A stretch of DNA of 7,698 bases from the NCBI GenBank assembly GCA_017939855.1, contig JAGAZW010000023.1:1-7698 (forward strand), read 5' to 3'. Both the position numbers and the translations under genes were made by a program. The notes below the pieces were generated by a model. That model did not search any database. It was not told where the DNA came from and was given only the letters and a program-made list of their open reading frames with translations. This stretch comes from Clostridia bacterium. GTDB lineage: Bacteria > Bacillota > Clostridia > Oscillospirales > Acutalibacteraceae. Positions 1-7,252 of the stretch are shown piece by piece (position 1 is the stretch's first letter; each line of letters begins with the position of its first letter).

Positions 1-461
1 AACGAAGGTTTATTCATCATCTTCTGATTTGCGGCAATAAGGGTTGAAAAGACCAATATTAAGGCAAACTTTGCGACTTCTGAAGGCTGAAAGTTAAGCG
101 GGCCTATGACTATCCAGCGTTTAACATCCATTCCTGATACCATTGGCGGCAGAATCAGCAACACTATCAGCAAAAAGATAGCTGCACCGAATACCAACCA
201 AGTGCACTTGCGCCAAAAATGATAGTCTATTTTCGAACAGGCAAACATAACGACTAACCCCAAAGCTGCAAATCCGGATTGACGAAGAATAAAACGATAA
301 CTGTTTCCGTAGTTCTCATACGAATAAGCATAACTTGCAGAAAACAGCATCACAAGACCTACAGTCAAAAGTATAAGAATGAGCGAAAGAAAAGTAATAT
401 CTAGCTTACCGTCTTGAACAAACCCATTTCTTTTCTTACGAGAAATCTTTTTACCTGACAT
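1..461 (-). CDS. ftsW: FtsW/SpoVE-type SEDS peptidoglycan polymerase, N-terminal part
   Basis: This is the first 153 codons of a SEDS-family lipid II polymerase, cut off by the left window edge. It reads MSGKKISRKKRNGF..., with a basic cytoplasmic N-terminus (residues 1-20) and hydrophobic membrane segments at about 22-46, 58-77 and 86-106. The diagnostic SEDS stretch with core RWIVIGPLNFQPSEVAKFAL lies at 115-134. Members of this family polymerise glycan strands at the membrane together with a class B PBP, which is encoded three genes upstream here. The ATG at 461 is preceded by AGGAGG (469-474) with a 7-base spacer. An ATG four bases upstream (465) runs into a stop after four codons. The gene starts 38 bases after the mraY stop. 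The sequence cannot separate a vegetative FtsW from a sporulation SpoVE. The conserved extracellular Asp region of the family lies outside the window. Confidence 0.93.
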   Translation of the reverse strand, partial: MSGKKISRKKRNGFVQDGKLDITFLSLILILLTVGLVMLFSASYAYSYENYGNSYRFILRQSGFAALGLVVMFACSKIDYHFWRKCTWLVFGAAIFLLIVLLILPPMVSGMDVKRWIVIGPLNFQPSEVAKFALILVFSTLIAANQKMMNKPS

Positions 462-499
462 TCATATACCTCCTGACTGAAATTGTAGTTATAGTATAT

Positions 500-1522
500 T
501 TACCAACCGTATATAATAGACAAAAGTGCTATAAAACAACCTAAAAATGATATCGCCGAAAAAAGCAAAACAACAGACTGCTCTGAAAGACCGCACATTT
601 CAAAATGATGGTGCAACGGAGCCATTTTAAACAGCCTTTTTTTAGTTAGCTTGTAATAGCCTACCTGCAACATAACCGAAAGAGCTTCTATAAGATACAT
701 ACAGCCCGCAAGAATAAGCAGAATGGGTCGGTTTATTCCAAAAGACACCGCAACCACCATGCCACCTAAAAACATCGAACCGGTATCACCCATAAAGACT
801 TTAGCAGGTTTTGTATTCCAAATTAGAAAACCCACACAGGCACCAGCCAGACATGCAGATAATGTGTTGAACACAGGATTACTAAGCTGTCCGGATGCCA
901 ACATAAATGTACAAGAAACCACCAGCGTAACAGATGAAGCCAGACCATCAAGCCCATCGGTTAAATTAACGGCATTTGTAAAACCATATATAAACATAAG
1001 TGCTATGGGCCAAAAAACAAGGCCAAACCCACTGACAATATTTACAGGTCCTATAAAAGGTATATAGGTATCGTGCATACCCGATATTGCGAGAACAACG
1101 AGATACGCCGCCGAGACAAATAACTGCAAAAAGGTTTTCTGCTTGGCAGTCAGACCTAGGTTGCGCTTTTTTACTACCTTAATATAATCGTCCATAAAAC
1201 CAATTGCACACATACACAGCGCCATACCAAGACCTGCAATCAGCCTCACAAAATAGGCTTTATCTTTAAGTGCTAAGGCTAATTCGCCTTGTGAAAGCGC
1301 AGAACAACTGTATGCTGCAACCATTGCTGCAACAACACCCAAAACCAGCATAATTCCGCCCATAGTAGGTGTTCCCTGCTTTTCTTTATGCCATTTTGGA
1401 CCTATATCAAGAATAGTTTGCCCGAATTTTAGTTTTCTAAGATATGGTATTATAACAAATCCGGAAACAACCGTTACAAAGAATGCAACAACAGCCGCTA
1501 TTATAGCAATATATTTATCCAT
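500..1522 (-). CDS. mraY: Phospho-N-acetylmuramoyl-pentapeptide transferase (MraY)
   Basis: MraY transfers phospho-MurNAc-pentapeptide from UDP to undecaprenyl phosphate, making lipid I at the cytoplasmic face of the membrane. The 340-residue protein is of normal family length and is hydrophobic almost throughout, consistent with about ten membrane segments. Visible family motifs are GTPTMGG (50-56), the Asp pair in GFMDDYIK (108-115, D111/D112), NLTDGLDGLA (186-195), FMGDTGS (243-249, D246 as the third conserved Asp) and the triple-His loop MAPLHHHFE (300-308). The ATG at 1522 has AAGGGG (1530-1535) 7 bases upstream. The gene follows murE by 29 bases and precedes ftsW by 38 bases, so co-transcription is likely. 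In many dcw clusters murF lies before mraY and murD after it; both are absent here. Confidence 0.98.
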   Translation of the reverse strand: MDKYIAIIAAVVAFFVTVVSGFVIIPYLRKLKFGQTILDIGPKWHKEKQGTPTMGGIMLVLGVVAAMVAAYSCSALSQGELALALKDKAYFVRLIAGLGMALCMCAIGFMDDYIKVVKKRNLGLTAKQKTFLQLFVSAAYLVVLAISGMHDTYIPFIGPVNIVSGFGLVFWPIALMFIYGFTNAVNLTDGLDGLASSVTLVVSCTFMLASGQLSNPVFNTLSACLAGACVGFLIWNTKPAKVFMGDTGSMFLGGMVVAVSFGINRPILLILAGCMYLIEALSVMLQVGYYKLTKKRLFKMAPLHHHFEMCGLSEQSVVLLFSAISFLGCFIALLSIIYGW

Positions 1523-1551
1523 AAGTTTTCCCCTTATTATTCTATATCCAC

Positions 1552-2979
1552 TTAAGAAAGCTCTGCTAAGGCCTCTTTTATTATTTCCCTCTCATCAAGG
1601 TGAATGGTACCTGATTTTAAAATCTGATATGTCTCATGCCCTTTGCCCGCAAGAACAAGTATATCACCTCGTCTTGCGATAGACACTGCATATTTTATGG
1701 CTTCTATTCTGTTCTCAATAACTTTTACGGGAGTTTTTACACCCTGTGTACCCTCTAAAATATCATCTATAATTGCCATAGGTTCTTCGCTGCGAGGATT
1801 ATCGCTTGTAACAATAACGTAATCAGCATTATGGACCGCAATATTCCCCATTTTGGGCCGTTTTGTTCTGTCACGATCGCCACCGCACCCAAAAAGCACT
1901 ATCAAGCGTTCCTTTTCACATTCACGGAATGTGGAAAGAATATTCTTTAAACCGTCAGGTGTATGAGCATAATCTATAATAATCGTAAAATCCCTATCGT
2001 TTGGTACAACCTCTGCTCTACCCTTTATTCCTTCTAATTCTTGAAGCGATTTAGTAATAATATCCATTTCGATTCCCATTTTTAATGCTGTTACTGCAAC
2101 GAGCATCGAGTTATAAACCGTAAACTTTCCGCCTGTCTTTACTGAAATATGATTAAAGGATATGTCACTGACAAGTTCATAATCAACACCATCGGGTCGA
2201 TATTTTATAGCTTTTGCACTATAAATGGAATCGTTATCAGTAGAACAGGTTATGATTTCACAGCCTAGTCCTTGCACTAATTGCTCATAATAAGCATCAT
2301 CTTTATTTACAACCGCAGTTCCACACATATTGAAAAGTTTCTTTTTTGCATTGAGATAATTTTCCATAGTTTTATGATAATCAAGGTGGTCTTGAGTAAG
2401 ATTAGTAAATATAGCTACATCAAATTTAAGATCATAAACCCGACATTGATCTAATGCGTGAGAAGAAACCTCCATTATTACAAATTCGCAACCTTTAGCC
2501 CTCATTAAAGAGAAAAGCGAATTAAGTTCATACGCATTTGGTGTAGTATTATGAGAAACGACCGCCTCATCGCCTATCATATTCTGAATCGTCCCAATAA
2601 GCCCTACCTTGCTACCGGAATTTTCAAGAACAGATTTAAGCATATAGGTAACTGAAGTTTTGCCGTTTGTTCCGGTAACTCCGATAAGACGCAAATCTTT
2701 GGCGGGGTTATCAAACCAGTTAGCACACATTGTAGCATAAACTACGTGAGTATCACTAACTATAATCTGATTTTCAATACCTAAATCTCTTTGAGTAACT
2801 ACAACTGCCGCACCGTTGTTTATGGCATCTAGTGCATAATTATGTCCGTCAACATTGGTACCTTGTATACACACAAATGCATAACCGTTTTTTACATCCT
2901 TTGAGTTACAGGAAATACCGGTTATTTCCATATCACTTAAATGGGCGCTGAAATTAGGCAGAATTTTACTTAATAACAT
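1552..2979 (-). CDS. murE: UDP-MurNAc-L-Ala-D-Glu: meso-diaminopimelate ligase (MurE)
   Basis: This cytoplasmic ATP-dependent ligase adds the third residue of the peptidoglycan stem peptide. From the ATG at 2979 it is 475 residues long, within the normal range. Motifs include the ATP loop TGTNGKTS (102-109), TTPN (145-148), EVSSHALDQ (170-178), a lysine cluster at 212-214 where the carbamoylated Lys of Mur ligases falls, DYAHTPDG (336-343), GCGGDRDRTKRP (364-375) and GKGHE (445-449). DNPR at 393-396 is the signature of diaminopimelate-specific MurE enzymes, so the organism probably has mDAP rather than lysine peptidoglycan. The open frame extends to an ATG at 3039 that would overlap the PBP gene by 47 bases. 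I chose 2979 because AAAGGAG lies 8 bases upstream and the family normally starts close to this point. The ribosome binding site overlaps the PBP stop codon, which suggests translational coupling. Confidence 0.97.
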   Translation of the reverse strand: MLLSKILPNFSAHLSDMEITGISCNSKDVKNGYAFVCIQGTNVDGHNYALDAINNGAAVVVTQRDLGIENQIIVSDTHVVYATMCANWFDNPAKDLRLIGVTGTNGKTSVTYMLKSVLENSGSKVGLIGTIQNMIGDEAVVSHNTTPNAYELNSLFSLMRAKGCEFVIMEVSSHALDQCRVYDLKFDVAIFTNLTQDHLDYHKTMENYLNAKKKLFNMCGTAVVNKDDAYYEQLVQGLGCEIITCSTDNDSIYSAKAIKYRPDGVDYELVSDISFNHISVKTGGKFTVYNSMLVAVTALKMGIEMDIITKSLQELEGIKGRAEVVPNDRDFTIIIDYAHTPDGLKNILSTFRECEKERLIVLFGCGGDRDRTKRPKMGNIAVHNADYVIVTSDNPRSEEPMAIIDDILEGTQGVKTPVKVIENRIEAIKYAVSIARRGDILVLAGKGHETYQILKSGTIHLDEREIIKEALAELS

Positions 2980-2995
2980 CTGTTTTGCTCCTTTA
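2980..2995 (-). promoter_or_regulatory. murE ribosome binding site overlapping the PBP stop codon
   Basis: On the minus strand the PBP TAA (2993-2995) runs directly into AGGAG (2988-2992), followed by an 8-base spacer and the ATG at 2979. This arrangement decides the murE start over the upstream in-frame ATG at 3039 and points to coupling of murE translation to termination of the PBP. Confidence 0.8.
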
Positions 2996-5254
2996 TTCGT
3001 TAGGGGAAGACTCCGCAAGATCGGTATTGTTTTCATCACGGAAATATACAGTAACTACTTCTCCTATAGGCACGGTTGTGCCCGCTGCTATACTCTGATT
3101 ATATGCTTTAAAATCTGCCGAGGAAGTATTACCCGAATATTCTATATTTACATTTGAATAGGCAGCCAAGGCATTGACCTGGGAGGCCGTAAGACCTGTA
3201 AAGTCAGGAACGGTTGCATAAAGTTCTTGAGAAGAATCGGTATAGAGTATTACCGTTCCGCCGCTGTATACACTGGCACCTGCCTCAGGTAACTGACGAA
3301 GAACTGTGTTGCCGTCACCCACAATCTTATATGTGAGTTTAGAGTTGGACATTTTCTCTCTGGCGGACATTATTTCGCTTCCCACAACATCAGGAACCGT
3401 TACCGAAATGTTTTTAAGCTCTTCATCACTGTATCGAGGCTCATAGCCCAAATACGGCATAATATCAGCCATTATTTTTGAGCCTACCGGCGCCGAAATT
3501 GCACCACCGTAATATCTACCGGAAGTAGGTTCATCAAGCATAACAAATACTGCTATTTCCGGATCGTCAATCGGGGCTATCCCCACATATGAGCCTATAT
3601 AAAGCCCTCTTACATCAAGCTCAAGCATTTTTGCTACCTTTTCAGAAGTACCCGTTTTACCACCCACTCTGTAACCTGCAACAATACCATTTTTTGCACC
3701 GTTTTGAACAACGTATTCCAGCAGGGTTCGCATTTGGGCAGATGTGCTCTCTGATATAACCTGCCTTTTGTATGCACAGGAAACGGTTTTAACAACATTA
3801 CCTTCGGCATCGATAATCTTCTGCGCCACATGTGGCTGAACGAGGTATCCGCCGTTTACAGCAGCAGCGGAGAGACTTATCATTTGTAAGGGTGTTATAT
3901 TAAAGGTCTGACCGAACGAAGACGATGCAAGTTCGGTAGCTCCCATTTTGGATTCGATATGATAATAAGGCGATGCTTCACCCGGAAGGTCAATTCCTGT
4001 TTTTTCTGCAAGACCAAAAGCCTTATAATACTTTGAAAACAATTCAATTCCCAATAACTGTCCTATCTGAATAAATGCAGGGTTGCAGGAATTGGAAATT
4101 GACTGTGCCAAGGACTGAACACCGTGTCCGCCACGTTTGTGACAGTGGTAGGGATTGCCTGCAACAGTATAGGTATAGTTACAGCTAAAGCTACTATTAG
4201 AGGTGATAAGTCCTTCCTCTATGGCTGCTGCAGCGGTAAATATTTTAAATACCGAACCGGGCTCGTAGGTATCGGATACCGCCTTATTTCTCCACTGTCT
4301 ATTCAGCAACTCTGTTCTTTTCTTAGCCTTTTCGTCTTCATCTTGTATACCGTCAACAATTGCCTGATCTGTTTCAGAAAGAGCAAAAGGCTCATTAGGA
4401 TTAAAGTCGCCGCTTACTGCCATACCGAGAATCTCGCCATTATTGACATTCATAACCACAACGGCGCCTCTCTCGGCGACCTTTTCTTCTGCTGCCGCAT
4501 CATCTAGGTATTTTTCGCAAACATACTGTATATACGAATCAATAGTTGAAATTATACTGTTTCCCTTTTGCGCCTCTTCAACCTTTTCATAGGTAAAAGG
4601 CATATCGGTTCCCTTAGCATTTTTAGCGGCTACAACTCTGCCTGATACGCCAGTAAGCTCATTGTCATAATAACTTTCAAGACCCGCAAGGCCTTGATTA
4701 TCATCACCAACAAATCCCAACACAGTAGACGCCAGGGTCTGATTAGGATAATGACGCTTCGTAGTCTCGTCAAGTCCTATATATCTTGACATTTTCATTC
4801 CCTTTTTATCCGATATAAACTTACGTACTGCGTCAGCTACATCTTTGTCTATTCTTTTTTTAAGGATAACATAGTAGGTCTTTTGCTCGGTTTTCTTATA
4901 AACTTCATCTTCTTCCATATCTAAAACAGAAGAAAGTCCTTGAGATATTGTTTTTCTTATTTCCTTTGCTTCGTCATCGTTTAAGGAATTTATGTTATTG
5001 GGAGTTATATAAACAGTCCAGGCAGTTGAGCTGGTAGCAAGAAGTTTCATATTTCGGTCGTAAATGTCACCTCTAGGCGCACTCACAAGATTATCGTAAA
5101 GCTGCTGTTCAGACGCCAAACTCTGATATTTATCACCATTTACTATCATTATTTTGAAAAGACTACCAACAGAAACAAGGGTCATAGCCAAAACAACACA
5201 AATCATAACAACTATGCTTCTGGTAAGCATCTGCTTATTAGGTTTAACAGACAT
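2993..5254 (-). CDS. ftsI: Class B penicillin-binding protein with two PASTA domains (FtsI/SpoVD family)
   Basis: This is a membrane-anchored D,D-transpeptidase that crosslinks septal peptidoglycan. The 753-residue protein has a short basic N-terminus and one membrane anchor (about 13-38). A dimerisation domain follows, beginning with the APRGDIYDRN motif (59-68). The transpeptidase domain (about 260-605) contains all three penicillin-binding motifs: SVFK (S334 nucleophile, K337), SCN (389-391) and KTGT (533-536). Two C-terminal PASTA domains lie at about 616-673 (begins VTVPDVVG) and 678-738 (begins YATVPDFTG). Two PASTA domains resemble vegetative PBP2B/PBP2X; B. subtilis SpoVD has one. The transpeptidase core (SCNPAF, GYRVGGKTGTSEKV, DDPEIAVFVMLDEP) looks SpoVD-like, so the vegetative or sporulation role is unresolved. 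The ATG at 5254 has GAGGA (5264-5268) 9 bases upstream. The gene appears to have its own promoter and a structured leader. Confidence 0.95.
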   Translation of the reverse strand: MSVKPNKQMLTRSIVVMICVVLAMTLVSVGSLFKIMIVNGDKYQSLASEQQLYDNLVSAPRGDIYDRNMKLLATSSTAWTVYITPNNINSLNDDEAKEIRKTISQGLSSVLDMEEDEVYKKTEQKTYYVILKKRIDKDVADAVRKFISDKKGMKMSRYIGLDETTKRHYPNQTLASTVLGFVGDDNQGLAGLESYYDNELTGVSGRVVAAKNAKGTDMPFTYEKVEEAQKGNSIISTIDSYIQYVCEKYLDDAAAEEKVAERGAVVVMNVNNGEILGMAVSGDFNPNEPFALSETDQAIVDGIQDEDEKAKKRTELLNRQWRNKAVSDTYEPGSVFKIFTAAAAIEEGLITSNSSFSCNYTYTVAGNPYHCHKRGGHGVQSLAQSISNSCNPAFIQIGQLLGIELFSKYYKAFGLAEKTGIDLPGEASPYYHIESKMGATELASSSFGQTFNITPLQMISLSAAAVNGGYLVQPHVAQKIIDAEGNVVKTVSCAYKRQVISESTSAQMRTLLEYVVQNGAKNGIVAGYRVGGKTGTSEKVAKMLELDVRGLYIGSYVGIAPIDDPEIAVFVMLDEPTSGRYYGGAISAPVGSKIMADIMPYLGYEPRYSDEELKNISVTVPDVVGSEIMSAREKMSNSKLTYKIVGDGNTVLRQLPEAGASVYSGGTVILYTDSSQELYATVPDFTGLTASQVNALAAYSNVNIEYSGNTSSADFKAYNQSIAAGTTVPIGEVVTVYFRDENNTDLAESSPNE

Positions 5255-5332
5255 TTCCTTTCATCCTCGTTTCTTATATTTTATGCTCGAAAACGAGAGC
5301 TAAAGTTTTTCCCTTAACTCTCGTAATCCCCT
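5255..5332 (-). promoter_or_regulatory. Structured 5' leader of the PBP gene with alternative hairpins
   Basis: The leader is predicted to start near 5332, downstream of the 5339-5367 promoter. As minus-strand RNA it can form a 13-bp hairpin in which 5312-5324 (ACGAGAGUUAAGG) pairs with 5293-5305 (CUUUAGCUCUCGU). The loop is six bases (GAAAAA) and two pairs are G-U. Those two positions would be A-C mismatches on the plus strand, so the full helix exists only in minus-strand RNA. Only three more U residues (5290-5292) follow, so it would be a poor terminator. The 3' arm plus those U residues (5290-5298, UCUCGUUUU) can instead pair with 5265-5273 (GAAACGAGG), which contains the Shine-Dalgarno sequence of the PBP gene. 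That pairing is seven Watson-Crick pairs with a G-U at each end. The pairings are seen directly; a regulatory role is inference. Confidence 0.5.
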
Positions 5333-5338
5333 AAGAAT

Positions 5339-5367
5339 ATTATATATGAATTTGCCACGACTTACAA
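5339..5367 (-). promoter_or_regulatory. Sigma-A type promoter in front of the PBP gene
   Basis: On the minus strand, TTGTAA (5362-5367, -35) is followed by a 17-base spacer and a consensus TATAAT (5339-5344, -10). A very A/T-rich stretch (about 5369-5386) lies just upstream and could act as an UP element. Transcription would start near 5332, leaving a 78-base leader before the ATG at 5254. This would give the PBP-murE-mraY-ftsW part of the cluster its own transcription start, independent of the mraZ promoter. Confidence 0.65.
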
Positions 5368-5386
5368 CTATAAATATTATTTAACA

Positions 5387-5851
5387 TTATTTTACGGTTA
5401 TAGTATTTCCATCTTTGTCTACAGCCGTATCACTATCATTCACTCTGATATATTTTACCTGTGATTTATCCTTTTTCTGCATTCCCATTTCGGTTGCTTC
5501 AAGCTCTATATTTGAATAAGAAATTCTCTTCTCAAGCTCCATTTCAAGACTGGTCTTTTCACTGTCTACTGCATTTATCTGTGATTTCATATTATTGATT
5601 TTGGAATTTACTTCGTTTATCTGCAATTTTAAGAATATATTTCCGCAAAGGGCTGCAAGAATAATAACCGATATCATAACAGCGAAAGCAGAAACCGAAA
5701 GAGTTCTTGCGGCGGGTTTTGCCTCCTGTTTTTGCTTTGCTTTAGGAAGTCTTATTATGTTTTCATTTTCCTCACGGCGAACCTTTGGTTTAGGCATAAA
5801 CATCTCGAAATCATATGCTAAGCTATCATTATAATATTTAAGATTGTCCAT
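5387..5851 (-). CDS. ftsL: FtsL/DivIC-like divisome protein
   Basis: This is a small bitopic membrane protein of the septum formation initiator type, 154 residues long. The cytoplasmic N-terminus (1-48) is charged and rich in Lys and Arg. One membrane segment lies at about 50-74 (TLSVSAFAVMISVIILAALC core). A heptad-like coiled-coil stretch follows (about 75-112), and the segment after it (YSNIELEATEMGM, QVKYIRV at 131-137) resembles the conserved C-terminal part of FtsL/DivIC proteins. Family members bridge early division proteins and the FtsW-PBP septal synthase. Position between rsmH and the class B PBP gene is the standard place for ftsL, and this supports the call more than sequence similarity does, because the family diverges quickly. 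The ATG at 5851 has GGAG (5861-5864) 9 bases upstream. The gap to the rsmH stop is 30 bases. Confidence 0.85.
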   Translation of the reverse strand: MDNLKYYNDSLAYDFEMFMPKPKVRREENENIIRLPKAKQKQEAKPAARTLSVSAFAVMISVIILAALCGNIFLKLQINEVNSKINNMKSQINAVDSEKTSLEMELEKRISYSNIELEATEMGMQKKDKSQVKYIRVNDSDTAVDKDGNTITVK

Positions 5852-5881
5852 CCTCTTTATCTCCGTTTCTTACTCTTTTAA

Positions 5882-6802
5882 CTATAACTTAATAATTGAC
5901 CTAAGCTTTGCACTTCTGCTCCTCGGATTAACATTAAGTTCTTCTTCATTCGCTATTACTGCTTTTCTGAATTTTAATTTCCCTATTGGTCTTTTATTAC
6001 AAACACATATTGGAATATCCGGCGGACACGTACATCCTATTGTATATTCCTTAAATCGTTTTTTAACTATTCTATCCTCCAAGGAATGAAAAGTTATTAC
6101 CGATAGCACACCGTCTTTATTAAGCAGCTCAAATGCCCTGTCTAGAACATTATTTAAACTTTCTAGCTCCTCATTTACCTCAATCCTCAAGGCCTGAAAA
6201 CATTTCCTTGCAGGATGACCATCACGACGGGCCGCTGCCGGTACTGCCGAACAGATAATATCAGCAAGTTGAGTTGTTGTTGCTATGTAATTTTCCTGGC
6301 GTTTTTTTACTATCTCTTTTGCTATTCTGAAAGCAAATTTCTCTTCTCCGTAGTCTGTAAATATACGTGACAGTTCATTCACTGAAAGTTGGTTTACAAG
6401 CTCTCCGGCGCTTATGCCCGATTTACTCATCCGCATATCAAGCGGCGCCTCTTTATGATAGGAGAAACCCCTTTCTGCAGTATCAAGCTGATAAGAGGAA
6501 ACCCCCAGATCAAGCATTATACCGTCCACTTTGTCTATTCCCAAGGAAAGTAACTCACTGTCCATATTCTCAAAATTGCTGTGTACAACTGTTGCCGGAT
6601 AGCCTTTAAGTCTTTCCCTCGCAGTTATTACGGCATCAGGATCACGATCAAAAGCAATTAATCTACCTGTTTTCAATTTTTTTGCAATTTCGATAGAATG
6701 ACCTGCGCCTCCTACAGTACCATCAACATATATACCGTCAGATTTAATATCAAGTGACTCTATAGTTTCATTAAGAAGAACAGATATATGCTTAAATTCC
6801 AT
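5882..6802 (-). CDS. rsmH: 16S rRNA m4C1402 methyltransferase RsmH (MraW)
   Basis: RsmH uses S-adenosylmethionine to N4-methylate C1402 in the decoding centre of 16S rRNA. The 306-residue protein is full length. It shows the SAM-binding loop DGTVGGAGHS (27-36), FDRDPDA (51-57), LDLGVSS (97-103), PLDMRM (120-125), HPARKCFQALRIEVN (196-210), ITFHSLEDRIVK (236-247), a C-terminal Cys cluster (C257, C259, C266, C268) of a kind often seen in Firmicute RsmH, and the terminal NPRSRSAKLR (292-301). The MEFKHISVLL start is typical of the family. Only three bases separate its ATG from the mraZ stop codon, and the two genes are in the same frame. The nearest Shine-Dalgarno-like sequence is unusually distant, so translation is probably coupled to mraZ. 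Confidence 0.98.
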   Translation of the reverse strand: MEFKHISVLLNETIESLDIKSDGIYVDGTVGGAGHSIEIAKKLKTGRLIAFDRDPDAVITARERLKGYPATVVHSNFENMDSELLSLGIDKVDGIMLDLGVSSYQLDTAERGFSYHKEAPLDMRMSKSGISAGELVNQLSVNELSRIFTDYGEEKFAFRIAKEIVKKRQENYIATTTQLADIICSAVPAAARRDGHPARKCFQALRIEVNEELESLNNVLDRAFELLNKDGVLSVITFHSLEDRIVKKRFKEYTIGCTCPPDIPICVCNKRPIGKLKFRKAVIANEEELNVNPRSRSAKLRSIIKL

Positions 6803-6823
6803 ATTTTAAAAATCCAACTCCTC
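6803..6823 (-). promoter_or_regulatory. rsmH ribosome binding site with long spacing, inside the end of mraZ
   Basis: GAGGAG (6818-6823) lies inside the last codons of mraZ, 15 bases from the rsmH ATG, which is longer than the usual 5-10. No better site lies closer. The mraZ TAA is two codons upstream of the rsmH ATG in the same frame (TAA AAT ATG). Translation by ribosomes terminating on mraZ is the simplest reading. Confidence 0.5.
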
Positions 6824-7231
6824 AACGATTGCGGCAATGGATTCAGGTGAGTATTGTGCATTCTCCTCTTGCCAGAGTTTGGTATTCCAAATTTCAAGAT
6901 TTGTATCCATACCGATTATATGAGCATCATTTTCAAGCATTGCATATTCTCTTAAGGATGCAGGAATAAGTATTCTTCCCTGACTGTCAAACTCCACATT
7001 AAAGGCGCCCTCATAAAGAAAACGCTTAACAACGCTTGACTTTGCGGCAGGAAGCTTACCGATTTTTTCAACAAGCTCATTCCACTTGTCCATAGAATAA
7101 ACGCACAGGCACCTTTTTCCATAAATACCTTGGCTGATAATAAAGCTATTTCCGAGCTCGTCACGTAGTTTTGATGGAATGGCAATTCTGCCTTTTTTAT
7201 CTATTGTGTGTTGATATCCACCAAAAAGCAT
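6806..7231 (-). CDS. mraZ: Transcriptional regulator MraZ
   Basis: MraZ is a DNA-binding protein with two SpoVT/AbrB-like half-domains that forms ring oligomers and regulates the dcw promoter. From the ATG at 7231 it has 141 residues, the normal family length. It begins MLFGGYQHTIDKKGR, and the two diagnostic DxxxR motifs are at D11-R15 (DKKGR) and D82-R86 (DSQGR), each followed by an IPxxLR strand. The open frame can be extended to a GTG at 7255, adding MVNWRWQT. I reject that because the added codons contain the ribosome binding site GGAGGT (7240-7245), 8 bases before the ATG, and family members start at the M[LF]xG region. It is the first gene of its transcription unit. AAAAGTG repeats between its promoter and start codon make autoregulation likely. 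Confidence 0.97.
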   Translation of the reverse strand: MLFGGYQHTIDKKGRIAIPSKLRDELGNSFIISQGIYGKRCLCVYSMDKWNELVEKIGKLPAAKSSVVKRFLYEGAFNVEFDSQGRILIPASLREYAMLENDAHIIGMDTNLEIWNTKLWQEENAQYSPESIAAIVEELDF

Positions 7232-7239
7232 AGTTTGCC

Positions 7240-7245
7240 ACCTCC
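7240..7245 (-). promoter_or_regulatory. mraZ ribosome binding site
   Basis: GGAGGT with an 8-base spacer to the ATG at 7231 is the strongest ribosome binding site in front of this gene. It lies inside the longer GTG-initiated frame, which sets the mraZ start at 7231. Confidence 0.85.
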
Positions 7246-7252
7246 AATTCAC

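Noticed and set aside
486..520. Possible promoter in front of ftsW (TTGTCT, then TATACT)
   Set aside because: The spacing is 19 bases and both hexamers are imperfect in A/T-rich DNA. I cannot support it over chance.
723..1067. Plus-strand open frame of 114 codons
   Set aside because: It lies wholly antisense to mraY, whose motifs fix the coding strand. It shows no recognisable family and no convincing ribosome binding site.
2980..3039. Upstream in-frame ATG for murE at 3039
   Set aside because: It would overlap the PBP gene by 47 bases and add 20 residues not expected for MurE. The ATG at 2979 has a well-placed ribosome binding site.
4124..4507. Plus-strand open frame of 127 codons
   Set aside because: It is antisense to the transpeptidase domain of the PBP gene, including the catalytic motif region. 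It looks like a shadow frame with no recognisable domain.
5290..5324. Leader hairpin as a simple intrinsic terminator of the mraZ-rsmH-ftsL transcript
   Set aside because: Only three U residues follow the stem before C and G, and the hairpin lies downstream of the PBP promoter, so full termination there would also silence the PBP gene. Partial attenuation remains possible.
5844..6089. Plus-strand open frame of 81 codons across the ftsL-rsmH junction
   Set aside because: It is antisense to the conserved C-terminal end of rsmH and has a low-complexity hydrophobic product. It is better explained as a shadow.
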